The position numbers were made by a program, and so were the translations under genes. A stretch of 27,438 bases of DNA from positions 6,068-33,505 of the forward strand of contig SZWC01026005.1 of the NCBI GenBank assembly GCA_023375785.1, read 5' to 3'. The DNA is from Penium margaritaceum. Lineage: Eukaryota; Streptophyta; Zygnematophyceae; Desmidiales; Peniaceae. This document shows, piece by piece, positions 9,323 to 18,465 of the stretch (positions within the stretch are counted from its first letter, which is position 1; every line of letters starts with the position of its first letter). The notes under the pieces were generated by a model. It was not told where the DNA came from. It ran no database searches and saw only the letters and a program-made list of their open reading frames with translations.

Positions 9323-10067
9323 TGCCTCTGTTGCAGATTGTATTGCCTCGTGCTTTGCTGCTGCCTGTCTCTCTCCTCTCCCACCTGAACCAGTGACAGT
9401 GCAGGAGACACGTAGTGCTTCAGACTCCACATTATGGGAGTAGGCCATGCAAGTAGAGCTTGTTGTCCTTACTGACCATGTCGTCTGCGAATTGGTGGAT
9501 CTTCCTCCAGGGCGGAAGGTAGTGGCAGCCAAGTGGGTGTACCGGTGCAAGTTGAAGCTAGATAACACTCTTGAGCAAGACAAGGATCGATCACGGCCAA
9601 AGGTTTCTCCCAAGTCCCAGGCATTGACTTTGACGAGTTTTTTTTNGTTGGAGCAGATGGATGTCAACAATGTCTTCATGCACAGAAAACTTGATGACAA
9701 AGCCTACATGGTCCAACCCCCTAGGTTGGACCACATACCTGACTCCACACCCTATTGGTCACAAATGCGACCAACAGGGTGTGGAGCCTTCACAAAGCAC
9801 TTGGCTCAAGCAATCTCCACGTTGCTCAAACTAGGAGATTACCGCCTTGAGAAGGGTGAGTTCCGGAGGAGCACTGTCGACCCTGCTTTGTTCCTGAGTA
9901 CACCCTCTACCCCTCTTACTGCTATACTTGTCTATGTGGATGATCTTTTGATTTCCTCTTCCAGTAGTGCAGCCCTTCAATCTGCAAAAACCATGTTGAA
10001 TTCAACCTATAAGATGAAGGATCTCGGTCTAGCTAATTTACTTTTGGACACTAGAGCTAGAGCATAA
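9318..10067 (+). pseudogene. Copia reverse transcriptase (RVT_2), interrupted
   Basis: One frame throughout, with an in-frame stop at 9441-9443 inside the conserved entry segment (SDSTLWE, stop, AMQVEL). It contains LVDLPPGRKVVAAKWVY, motif A Asp in LEQMDVNNVF (about 9660), and the catalytic YVDD at 9933-9944, followed by MKDLG. The polymerase Asp residues are therefore kept. An N at 9646 sits where some 20-25 conserved residues are missing. At 9743-9786 a palindromic insertion displaces the conserved GLKQ block into another frame. The frame ends at a TAA at 10065-10067. The enzyme would copy element RNA to DNA in virus-like particles; this copy is broken. Confidence 0.93.
9743..9786. repeat. 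18 bp fold-back palindrome within the RT sequence
   Basis: CTCCACACCCTATTGGTC (9743-9760), an 8 nt spacer, then GACCAACAGGGTGTGGAG (9769-9786); the arms are complementary at 17 of 18 positions. It falls exactly at the start of the conserved VWxLxKALYGLKQ block, whose remains (VWSLHKALG) continue out of frame from about 9780. It looks like a small templated (snap-back) insertion. Confidence 0.85.
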
Positions 10068-10083
10068 CCGTTCGCGGCGTACA

Positions 10084-10902
10084 CTACATGTCCACAAGGC
10101 TTTGTATGTCCGCAACCTGGGGGAGCGCTTTTTACCCCTTCTGACAATGGATCCGTTGGCCTCCACCCCTATGACCCAAGTGGGCCAGGCACTGCTGAAG
10201 TCCCCATTTGTGTCAAAACTTGGAGAGAGAGTTGATCTGACTGACAAACTAAGAGTCATTGTTTCCCTGATGTACCTTGCCATCACTACTCGTGCTGATG
10301 CTTCCTCTGCTGTGAACTTTCTCTGCCAGCTCTCTCAGTGTCCTAGAGATTGTCATCTTGAGGCTACACTCTACGTGGTGCGCTATGCACTCTCCAACAG
10401 CACGTCCATGACTATACTTCAGATCATGGACGGCTTCACAGTCAGTAATTGGGCACATGACACTGATGTACGGACTAGAACAGGATATGTTCTCTTGATT
10501 GGTGGAACTGCTGTGTCGTGGAAGAGCGGAAAGTAAGGGTGTGTAGCCCAAAGAACAGCAAATGCTGAGTATGTGGCTCTTAGTGCAGGTACATGTGAAG
10601 CTATTTGGCTCTGTCACTTGCTACAGTAGCTGCGCGTCTCCATTGGTTGCATCACCCTATACAGCAAAAACTAGAGCACAGAAGTAGTTACTCAGAATGA
10701 TGGCATGCACCACTCTCGCACCAAGCATACTAACGTGGAGCATCATTTTGTTCATGAGTACATCACTGGTGGCATTGTTCGGGTCGCTTGGGTGGACACA
10801 CGGTCACAGAGAGTTAACTTCATCACCAACACACTCAACAAGAACGTCTTCAAGTGTACTGTTCACGCTGTCGGTGTTGCGTGTCCCCATGACCCTCGGT
10901 GA
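10084..10902 (+). pseudogene. Copia RT thumb/connection and RNase H, inactivated
   Basis: A single frame from about 10084 to the TGA at 10900-10902 with three internal stops (at about 10534, 10627 and 10669). It reads through STPMTQVGQALLKSPF, LMYLAITTRADASSAVNFL, then the RNase H part: SNWAHDTDVRTRTGYVLLI, TAVSWKSGK, ANAEYVALSAGTCEAIWL, and the conserved end GMHHSRTKHTNVEHHFV. The Glu of AEYVAL is kept, but the conserved Asp-Asn block that should follow (YCDNQAA type) is worn to LYSKN plus a stop. RNase H would remove element RNA from the RNA:DNA hybrid. The end of this frame is the end of the polyprotein, about 100 bases before the 3' LTR. Confidence 0.92.
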
Positions 10903-11000
10903 CGTGTGCTTGTTATCTGCCTGTCTTTTTTTCACCACAACGCTTATGCATCCTTGTATCTGACATCTCATTTGTGTATGTGGTCTAACTGACTGCGGGT

Positions 11001-11010
11001 CATGGGGGAG
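11001..11010 (+). promoter_or_regulatory. Polypurine tract of the copia element
   Basis: CATGGGGGAG abuts the LTR start TGTTGG at 11011. Its position immediately 5' of the 3' LTR and its purine run are those of the plus-strand DNA priming site in LTR retrotransposons. Confidence 0.8.
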
Positions 11011-11247
11011 TGTTGGTGTTTTGTCTAGTTCCTGGCCTCTCACATCTAGTATGCCCTCTTGTCTCACCCGACATACTCACACACACATTTACAGAAGATT
11101 AAGTGATCATGGCTGCGCTTGGGGAGTCCTCACTCAAGACTGGCGCGGTTGCTGGCACCAGTCTCACCAGTCAGTCATCAAGCTCTCCAGGGGGACTCCT
11201 TGGAATGACCTGTTGATCTCCTATTTCTTCTTATGGCTATTGTTCTA
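11011..11247 (+). repeat. Copia 3' LTR, truncated by the gap
   Basis: Begins TGTTGGTG and matches the two 5' LTR blocks (2507-2582 and 3499-3621). It runs into Ns at 11248, so the LTR end, the polyadenylation region and the target duplication are not available. Confidence 0.9.
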
Positions 11248-11822
11248 NNNNNNNNNNNNNNNNNNNNNNNNNNNNNNNNNNNNNNNNNNNNNNNNNNNNN
11301 NNNNNNNNNNNNNNNNNNNNNNNNNNNNNNNNNNNNNNNNNNNNNNNNNNNNNNNNNNNNNNNNNNNNNNNNNNNNNNNNNNNNNNNNNNNNNNNNNNNN
11401 NNNNNNNNNNNNNNNNNNNNNNNNNNNNNNNNNNNNNNNNNNNNNNNNNNNNNNNNNNNNNNNNNNNNNNNNNNNNNNNNNNNNNNNNNNNNNNNNNNNN
11501 NNNNNNNNNNNNNNNNNNNNNNNNNNNNNNNNNNNNNNNNNNNNNNNNNNNNNNNNNNNNNNNNNNNNNNNNNNNNNNNNNNNNNNNNNNNNNNNNNNNN
11601 NNNNNNNNNNNNNNNNNNNNNNNNNNNNNNNNNNNNNNNNNNNNNNNNNNNNNNNNNNNNNNNNNNNNNNNNNNNNNNNNNNNNNNNNNNNNNNNNNNNN
11701 NNNNNNNNNNNNNNNNNNNNNNNNNNNNNNNNNNNNNNNNNNNNNNNNNNNNNNNNNNNNNNNNNNNNNNNNNNNNNNNNNNNNNNNNNNNNNNNNNNNN
11801 NNNNNNNNNNNNNNNNNNNNNN
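11248..11822. other. Assembly gap (575 N)
   Basis: No sequence. Any open frame drawn across it is meaningless. It is flanked by an LTR on the left and a minisatellite on the right, both of which commonly break assemblies. Confidence 1.
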
Positions 11823-12048
11823 GGGGGATGATCCCCTCTGAAGCGCAAACGGTGCTACAGAGTGAGAGGGGAAAATGACCCCCCTCCTCCCTTGCCTCTT
11901 GAGTGCCGATGGCAGCAGAGAGGGAGAGGGAGTAATGAAAACCCCCTCCCTCACCTCTCTAGTGCCAAAGGCACCAGAGAGGGAGAGGGGGGTGGTTACC
12001 CCCCCTCCCTCGCCTCTGGAGAGCCGATGGCGCCAGAGAGGAAATGAG
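11823..12048. repeat. Degenerate ~60 bp tandem repeat next to the gap
   Basis: Three clear units start at about 11881, 11941 and 12001, and a weaker unit is visible at 11825-11880. Each unit has a pyrimidine run (CCCCTCCCTCGCCTCT), a core resembling GGAGTGCCGATGGCGCCAG, and a purine run (AGAGGGAGAGGGG). The pyrimidine and purine arms are complementary, so each unit can fold into an imperfect hairpin. The array probably continues into the gap. Confidence 0.85.
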
Positions 12049-12950
12049 GGCGGCAGACGGAAGTCAAAGGGAAGAAGGGCTCTCTCGACCCTCCTCCAAT
12101 GGGAAAGGGAAGCTTCCAGGATGTTTACCTTCCCCCACATAGGCGCACGTGCCAAAGTGGTGGAGAGGGATGCGCATCCACATCCACGGTCTCAGTACAC
12201 TGCGATTGTTATACTTTCAATTTTCTGCTACTGAGACATGCGTGAGTGGTGCAGCTAGAAGACACGGGGATGAGGTCTGACACATTGCAAAATCTATGCC
12301 GAACACTTTTCTTTTTCTGGGCCTCAGTGCTGGCCGGTGGAAATGGAGATAACTTCTTCTCTTGAACCTAGTTCTGACCGCCATAAAAGGCGGCATGGAT
12401 CTCAATCTGAGATCTACAGGATTTTGCAATTTCCTCATTCATCAACCTGAAATAAATTCCTACTCATTGGAAAAGGGGAAGATCGATAGCTTTTCCAAGA
12501 AACCATCGGGTGACGCTTGGGAGATTCCAAGCATAAAGAGAGAAAAAGGTGCTTTACGTGTCAAAACTATGCTTTTTTTTCTTCATGAACCTCAAGTGGA
12601 GGAATGTCTTGTCAACTGTTTCAAAAATCTTTTGAAAGAATGACAAATTTTGTGGTTGAACCCAAGCGTGTGGTCAAGTTGACCATGGATTTAGTCTCGA
12701 AAAGCTATAGGCTTTAGTGGAGCTGTACAAAAGTTTCTTTTTTGTGCCGAAGCACAAAAAGGGAAAAACAGACGGTTTTCTACGTCACAACAAAAAAAAA
12801 GCAACCTTAAGGTTTGGGGTATCTCCTGTGGAAACCCTGAAGGGGTGACCATTAAAAATCCATAACCTGGCTCAACGCGGGTCGATGTTTGTGTCACCTG
12901 AAACATGAGGTCAGCACGTATGAGTAAGTGCCGAAGCGCACCCTCTTTTC
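12049..12950. other. Unrecognised stretch
   Basis: No recognisable gene. A 93-codon open frame at 12362-12643 (plus) contains SLEKGKIDSFSKKPSGDAWE and later PQVEECLVNCFKNLLKE; it reads somewhat like protein but matches nothing I know and has no supporting context. A(n) runs at 12790-12800 are unremarkable. Confidence 0.4.
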
Positions 12951-13099
12951 AAGGTATGCAACTGATACCATTGTACTTCAGACATGCAAAACTGGGTGCA
13001 TGATCACAACAATTCTATGTCATTTGATGAAACTGACAGTATTAGTTATGTTTTGGATAGAAGACAGTGACACAATTTGACCAATCAAGTGGTCTGGTG

Positions 13100-14400
13100 G
13101 GTGCATGGTGTTTTCTGCAACAGTCGCACGTCCCTTTGCACTACAATTTTCAAAGGCAAACGTGAGCATTTGACGACTAAGCCCATGTCATGACTATGTC
13201 ATAAGATGCTAGAGAGACATGGTGTGTCAGCACTCTGACTTTAATCCTAGAGAGCTGACATCATGGTACCTGTACACTGTGTGTACTCGATGTATCAGTA
13301 TCTTTCAAGGTTTCTGTGCATCATTATTCATGGCCAATGCGAGTATTGGTCTGTGATTGAATGTGTCAAGGATGATATCCTTGAATGGTGAACCCATTGA
13401 CACCATACCACTCGGCGAGTGATGGAGAAAATTCGCGGTATCCGATTGGTGCCAATGATGAAAGGGTACAGGAGTGTACCGACGACCATGGCCAAAACAT
13501 AAGGATGATCTTCAATGGGGATTATGAACACTTCCAAGTGATGCAGGGGATCTTCTATGGGTCCTTAAAGATTTGAGATACCGTAGTGTGGTGGTTGAAG
13601 AAAACAGAAGTCACCTCCTGATGTGTGACAAAGATCGACCAAATGTCGAACACGAGTAAAATCTGAAGGCAACACCTTCAGTCTGTAATCACTTGAAGAG
13701 TAAATATATCATGAATATTGACAGGCAGAAGTGTTTGAACTGATGTTGGTGGCATGAGTTCATCCGCCATTATGTGAAGATTTGACATTAGTAAAAAACA
13801 GGCAATACCCTTTTACCACTCTTGCAGTTCTAGGGTACTACCACGATCTTATAGTTGTCCACAAACCAACTACGACATTTTTGGGATCACGTCATGGTCT
13901 AATTTTCTTTTCCAAAGCTTATGACCGTGGAGAAAACCTACAAGCAGGTTGAATTATGCTAATGGTGTGTTTGCACCCATATGCGGGTGGTCCGACTGAC
14001 CACATAGCGGGTCATTATCAACATTGCAATAAAGTATTGACTAGTTTTCATAACCAAATGTTGATGTGAAATGACTCCTCAAGATGGGCCTTGAGAAAAG
14101 ACATTTGTTTTGAGAAATTCCCAGAATTGAGGACATCTTTACATGGCACACCATTTGTGTACGTCACGCTCTTCAAACATTATGCAGTTGGATTCCGATG
14201 ATGCCAAAGGTATGGTGTAGCACTTTCTATGTGATTTTTATGTGCAAAATGAATTCAATAACTGACTTGTTGGAACAAAACTGATCCATGACAGAATTCA
14301 TCAAGGAAACTTCCCTAGGTACCACCAAGTTCCTCAAAATGGCACAAGGGATGTCGAAAAATGTGAGTTTTTATCCACGGATGAAAATCACATTTGACTA
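13100..14400 (+). pseudogene. Decayed unidentified coding sequence, copy A
   Basis: This stretch is homologous to copy B (15050-17130). The clearest block is 13633-13757 against 16357-16481 at a constant offset of 2724, with about 70% identity and no gaps. In that block many differences are silent in one plus-strand frame (GTC/GTT, GAC/GAT, AGG/AGA, TGT/TGC), so the ancestor was protein-coding on this strand, with shared pieces DRPxVEH, PSVC, xIDRxxCF and LCW. Further shared pieces are YHDLIVVHKPTTTF here against YENFMVSHEPITAY in copy B, and a block near 14160-14200. Stops and frameshifts are frequent. The protein family is not recognised; transposase, viral-like or host origin are all possible. 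Confidence 0.5.
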
Positions 14401-14720
14401 CAGTATTGTTAAACCACGCTTTTTGACCCGGATGGACATGGTGAAGGGATTGAAATCCCTTGGCTTTGGGGATGGTTCAATTCATGTATGTTGCCGAATG
14501 CAAGTACAAAACATTTTTGGATGTTGCTGTGGTACTATCCACAACAGTGGTTGTTTGTCAGATGGCGTGGATGAGGGCGATACCCTCTACAAGTGCTTTG
14601 GGTAAGGAATTTGGAAAATACTCTGTTGAGTGGAGGTATCAAATGTACACAACAGAATACATTGAAGCAACACAAATTGTTGTTACTTGACCAGTAGACA
14701 TCATGATACGAAACATCGTT
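14400..14720 (+). pseudogene. Coding-like 3' continuation of copy A
   Basis: Open frames at 14288-14605 and 14460-14690 appear to be one sequence with a frameshift near 14460-14475: KITFDYSIVKPRFLTRMDMV, then QFMYVAECKYKTFLDVAVV and GKEFGKYSVEWRYQMYTTEY. This mixed composition looks like real former protein. Copy B breaks off at about 17130 before the corresponding part, so no comparison is available. Family unknown. Confidence 0.35.
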
Positions 14721-15293
14721 AACAGGATGTTTACGATGTTGAAACCAAGGCATGCGCCCATGTCTTGGTCACTGTAAGATTGGAATGCGACATAGTTTAA
14801 AGCGTGCGAGGCATGCGCAGGAGACTTGTTTACTGAATATTGGTGCACCAACTACGGCATGAAAATAATGACTTCAAAACACGGGTCATCACAGGCGTTC
14901 TGAGATTTGAATCAGGCTGACAACGCACAATAATGTTTCAGATGAAAATGGCATCACCATAAGACGAAACAGGTTTTTTTTGTGGGTGTATGGAATTTGC
15001 TACAAAAGTAGAACAATCATTGACTTTGAGCTCATACGCTCGATGAAAACGTGATCGTTTGACGACTGAATATGCAAAACATCTATATCATGGCCACGAT
15101 ATGACACAACAAACACAATTTTATTCTATGTAATCACCCTAGTTTTCTTGTGGATACATGAGATCAAGAGGCTTGCACACGGTGCACGCTTGGAATATTC
15201 TATCAAATGTTCCCAAAAGGTACGAAATCCCTCAAAGACTCGACGTTTTTTAATCATGCACCTAGATTCATCTACAACCATTGGATATCCTGA

Positions 15294-15301
15294 ACAGAGT
15301 C
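15294..15301. repeat. Target site duplication, left (hAT-type element)
   Basis: ACAGAGTC, immediately left of the terminal inverted repeat, identical to 16021-16028. Eight base pairs is the characteristic hAT duplication length. Confidence 0.9.
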
Positions 15302-15338
15302 TAAGGCTGCACACGGTTCCTATCCGCGGATAATCAGA

Positions 15339-15512
15339 AGGATCCGGATCCGTGCGACGGGTCCTACACCTGGATCCGGATCCGGGATAACGGATCCTTG
15401 GATTCACGGATCCTTGTATTCACGGATCCTGGATCCGGATCTTGGGAGTCATGTAAAACGGATCCTTACATTCACGGATCCTGGATCTGGATCTTGGAAG
15501 TCATGTACAACG
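15339..15512. repeat. Left subterminal GGATCC repeats of the hAT-type element
   Basis: About a dozen copies of GGATCC or GGATCCGG-like motifs. Within it, a 40 bp stretch at 15421-15460 is directly repeated at 15473-15512 (52 bp period) with three mismatches. Probable transposase-binding region by analogy with other hAT elements. Confidence 0.85.
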
Positions 15513-15665
15513 TGTTGTGCTTCTAAACAGCGTGGCAGTACAACGACGATGTCCATCGACGGATGCCTTTGCCCAAACCATATCCGGCCATCCATGGTGC
15601 TGATGAGATTATGGGGCTACAGGCGGTTGGTCAGTCGACATATAAGAAGATATGAGACCAATGAA

Positions 15666-15702
15666 CTGTCAAGTCGCCATCTCCACACTGGCAACTTGAC
15701 AG
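15666..15702. repeat. Internal inverted repeat in the hAT-type element
   Basis: CTGTCAAGTCGCC (15666-15678) pairs with GGCAACTTGACAG (15690-15702) at 12 of 13 positions around an 11 nt loop. It lies near the centre of the element. No function is known. Confidence 0.7.
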
Positions 15703-15892
15703 GTTTCACGCGGTTGGTACGCATGATGCATGTGCCAGCCACGCAGACGTGTCGCGAAATAGTTTGCCGGTCCAAAATATGCCGCGCATGTTCAGTTGTT
15801 CGATTTCGAATGTGCAAATGAGTGTGATACGCAGATGACTTGAGCCGGACGTCTAGTCAGGATTTTTTACCCCAACCCCCCTCCCTCTGCCG

Positions 15893-15981
15893 TAGGATCC
15901 GGGTGAGGATCCGTAGATACAAGCCGGATCCACAATCTTGGATCCGGAACCGCGAATCCGGATCTGGATCCGGATTCACGG
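15893..15981. repeat. Right subterminal GGATCC repeats of the hAT-type element
   Basis: Six or so GGATCC/GGATCCGG motifs, the counterpart of the left cluster. Confidence 0.85.
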
Positions 15982-16020
15982 GTAGGGTACCGCGGAGCCC
16001 AGGATCCGTGTGCAGCCTTA

Positions 16021-16028
16021 ACAGAGTC
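16021..16028. repeat. Target site duplication, right (hAT-type element)
   Basis: ACAGAGTC directly after the right terminal inverted repeat, identical to 15294-15301. Confidence 0.9.
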
Positions 16029-17194
16029 CCTCATGGCCATTGCAAGCTTCTGGCCGTGGTTGTTTCTGTTAAGCACAACATTACTTCTTGGATTAAAAAC
16101 TCATTGGCAAGCCCATGAGCATCTCATCAGTCGATCAATAATGAATGTAAAATGTGATACCCGAAAGGTACCAACGACAAAAAGATGCATGAGTTTGTAC
16201 CAAAAACCACAACAAGAAGGTCACACAAAGGAATAACTCCAAACGGGCCTGTGAATGCCTCAATGATGAGCAAGTGCTCCTCACATTGTCTGTGATGAAT
16301 TGACACACCATATTGTGGTGTAAAAGACAACACATGATGCTCTTAGCATACAACTTGATCGACCAAGTGTTGAACACAACGGAAACCCGAATGTGATACC
16401 TTCAGTCTGTATTCTTTCAACAAGTAGATGTTTCAAGGACATTGATAGACATGAGTGCTTCTATTTATGTTGGTAAGATGAGATTTTCCTTCTCATCATA
16501 AAAATAAGTCACTTGAGTGAGGCTTGCAGGCTCTTATTCATCGCCAGATTACTACATTGTTATGAAAACTTCATGGTCTCCCATGAGCCAATTACAGCAT
16601 ACTCAGGATCACACATGGTCCAAGGGTCAGGCACAATGCTTTTTACTGTTGAGATGACTCCCAAGCGGATAGTTGTAAGCCAGCTGTACATCGGCACCTC
16701 CATCCTTTGGTCTGACTAACCACGTTTAATGTTGGGATCAATCAAGAATGACAAGTGTGTTGTATCCTGGTGTTGACGTTAAAGGACGTGCTTTATAGGA
16801 GCTTGATGAAAGAAAAAATATTCACCTAAATTTGATGGAGAGTTTAATGAATCTTTTGACTCGATAAAACTTTTTTACAATACACTTGTGATGTGTGACG
16901 TGCTCTGACAAAGTTGTGCAGGTGGATTCCCATCATGAAAAACTCACGACGTGTCACCGTTCATGTTACATCTATCCATAAACATGGCCCACAATTGATA
17001 ACTTCGTACAAAAACAATCTGCAATATAGATCATATACAAAACTTCTCTATGTGCCTTCAAGTTCTTGGATATGGCAAGATGGTTTTCGACTAAGGAACC
17101 ATGTCATTGACATATGGATACCTCAATTGGCATGACAACAAAATAATATCTCATTCAGTGTCTTGTCCGAAACAACAAGTTCCTGCCGTTTCTG

Positions 17195-17610
17195 GTTTCA
17201 CACCCCGGTGCGTTACGTGGCTGCTTCCATCAACAAGGCCGTCCAGAAGCTGCAACCATGCTCAAGGAGTTTAGCCACAGCCATCATCGTGTGAACTTTC
17301 TTGATGAGGGTGTGATTCCAACATTCAGCGACGCTGTTTTACCAGCATGAATACAGGACAACACCCTTCGCAGGGACGAAGGCAATGGTGTCGCCAAAGA
17401 AATCTTCGACACAATACATGCGGAAGGGGAGCAACTTACACTCACTCTGGCGTTGGGCCGCCTTGTACCAGGCCCCGATGGCACTCTTTCATAGAGCCAG
17501 TGCACCTATGTATATCACGAGTATTCATCAACGATATCAAGAACATAAGTTGCATGCTTATGTGGACGTATCCTTGAAAGAGCTCAAGCAGGGCTATCGC
17601 ACATGGGGCA
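17195..17610 (+). pseudogene. Unidentified coding-like fragment
   Basis: From about 17219 one plus frame reads GRPEAATMLKEFSHSHHRVN, FLDEGVIPTFSDAVLPA, a stop at 17348-17350, then EGNGVAKEIFDTIHAEGEQL and TLALGRLVPGPDGT. A frameshift near 17490 leads to MYITSIHQRYQEHKLHAYVD and VSLKELKQ. The sequence is balanced and non-repetitive, as expected for a former structured protein, and it ends near where the minus-strand copia fragment begins (about 17590). I do not recognise the family. It could be the truncated end of another element or of a captured gene. Confidence 0.4.
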
Positions 17611-18052
17611 GAGGGAGAAAAGGGAGGCGGTGCATGTTACGGATGGCACACAGAAAGCAGTCGCCATTACACGAGGCACAAAAGCAAGGATCGATGAGGC
17701 CTTCGGCAGGAAAATGAGGGAGGAGTGCGCTAACTTCTGAGGTGGGGAGGTGAGAGAGGAAAAGGTGGAGTGTATCAAAGTGTGCTGTATGGGAAAGCAT
17801 GGCGAGTGCATAGGCTGCACGAGCAGACACCTAGTGTGGGCCAAGGTCCTAGTAGAGACTCTTGTCCGAGGGGTGACAGCCACAAAGAAGGACACGAACG
17901 GTAACACGCTCAGTTATCTTCACCAAACTAATGGCCTCTATTATGGTGGAGAGGCCGGAGGCATACATCGTAAGCACAGAGAGGAGAGAAAATGACAGGT
18001 TGGGGAAGATAGAGGAGAAATCGAGGGGATGGGAAGTGGAGGGAAGAAACAC
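17590..18052 (-). pseudogene. Protease-integrase linker and GAG-pre-integrase zinc finger
   Basis: The frame at 18052-17849 contains FPNLSFSLLSVLTMYASG, the copia LxxNLLSV segment that precedes the GAG-pre-integrase domain. After a frameshift, 17830-17594 contains LHLFLSHLPTSEVSALLPHF, a match for WHxRLGHPS with both His kept at H-x4-H spacing, and then CASCNGDCFLC and MHRLPFLPL, the usual end of this domain. The copia similarity stops here, so the integrase core was deleted or lost at a junction near 17590. Confidence 0.7.
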
Positions 18053-18060
18053 AGACTCAA

Positions 18061-18465
18061 CTACTCAAACGGGAAGAGGGTTTCATCACCGGTGAAGAGG
18101 TTGGTGATGATAGAGCAAGGATCAAGCAATGCAAACAAAAAAAGGTGAGGAAACATGTGTTCAGTGGCTGCACTGTCAACGGACCATGCTGTTGATGAAA
18201 CAGACATTGAGCCTGTGAGAAGACGGTTGACTTGAGTCCACAAAGAAATTACTGGTTGGAGATGGGACGTGGACGCAGAGACAAGCACATGTGTCGGGAA
18301 AGAGAAGGACATTGGAGAAGGTGTGGGGGAAGGAACCACGAGGGATGATGGAAGAGAGCTGGGGAAGGTGATGGGTGACCTCCTTTCATGTTGTAGAAAA
18401 GGAACATAGCAGTATTGCAAATGGCACCATGGAAAGTACAGGAAACTGCAAGAACTATGCGACAA
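18061..18465 (-). pseudogene. Copia aspartic protease, motif altered
   Basis: The frame ends with LLTGSMSVSSTAWSVDSAAT followed by EHMF and a downstream turn LLDPCSIITNLFTGDETLFP. This is the copia protease signature WxxDSGATxHM with Gly replaced by Ala (Asp codon at about 18177-18175). The protease would cut the polyprotein. The catalytic Asp is kept but Asp-Ser-Gly-Ala has become Asp-Ser-Ala-Ala, and the frame stops at 18061. Confidence 0.8.

Larger units (their letters stand above)
2507..11247 (+). mobile_element. Degenerate Ty1/copia LTR retrotransposon
   Basis: Long terminal repeats starting TGTTGGTG at 2507 and at 11011 bracket, in copia order, a leader, Gag/protease remnants, integrase (7936-8644), reverse transcriptase (9318-10067) and RNase H (10084-10902), then a purine tract and the 3' LTR. 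Integrase lying before reverse transcriptase is the diagnostic Ty1/copia order. The element is dead: there are many stops, frameshifts, a lost integrase catalytic Asp and a lost RNase H Asp region. It carries a foreign insertion inside the 5' LTR and an unexplained segment at 6994-7820. The 3' LTR runs into a 575-base gap, so the right end and target duplication cannot be seen. Its LTR pieces differ by roughly 7% (first 76 bp) and 16% (a later 122 bp) by hand count, so the insertion is old. Confidence 0.9.
15302..16020. mobile_element. Complete non-autonomous hAT-type element (719 bp)
   Basis: The ends are TAAGGCTGCACACGG (15302-15316) and its exact complement (16006-16020); with one mismatch the inverted repeat extends to 20 bp. 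It is flanked by ACAGAGTC on both sides. An 8 bp duplication and a TIR of the (C/T)A(A/G)GG-TG-ACGG type are hAT superfamily traits. The subterminal regions (15339-15512 and 15893-15981) are packed with GGATCC/GGATCCGG motifs in both orientations, as is typical of transposase-binding subterminal repeats in this superfamily. The interior (about 15520-15885) has no transposase-like frame, so the element would depend on a transposase supplied elsewhere. It is the youngest-looking insertion in the window because its target duplication is perfect. Confidence 0.92.
15050..17130 (+). pseudogene. Decayed unidentified coding sequence, copy B, split by a hAT element
   Basis: Homologous to copy A in the same orientation, so the two are a head-to-tail tandem duplication. 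Anchors: TTTGACGACT at 15058 (copy A about 13169), ATGGCCA at 16033 (13330), GATCGACC at 16357 (13633), GGATTCC at about 16924 (14190), AACTTCTCTA at 17041 (14308). The offset is 1889 before the hAT element and 2703-2734 after it; the jump is accounted for by the 719 bp element, its 8 bp duplication and small indels. The longest surviving frame is 16513-16719 (contains ARLLHCYENFMVSHEPITAY); another, 16914-17135, ends in DGFRLRNHVIDIWIPQLA. Function unknown. Confidence 0.5.

Noticed and set aside
11021..12155. Long frames spanning the gap on both strands
   Set aside because: They consist mostly of Ns.
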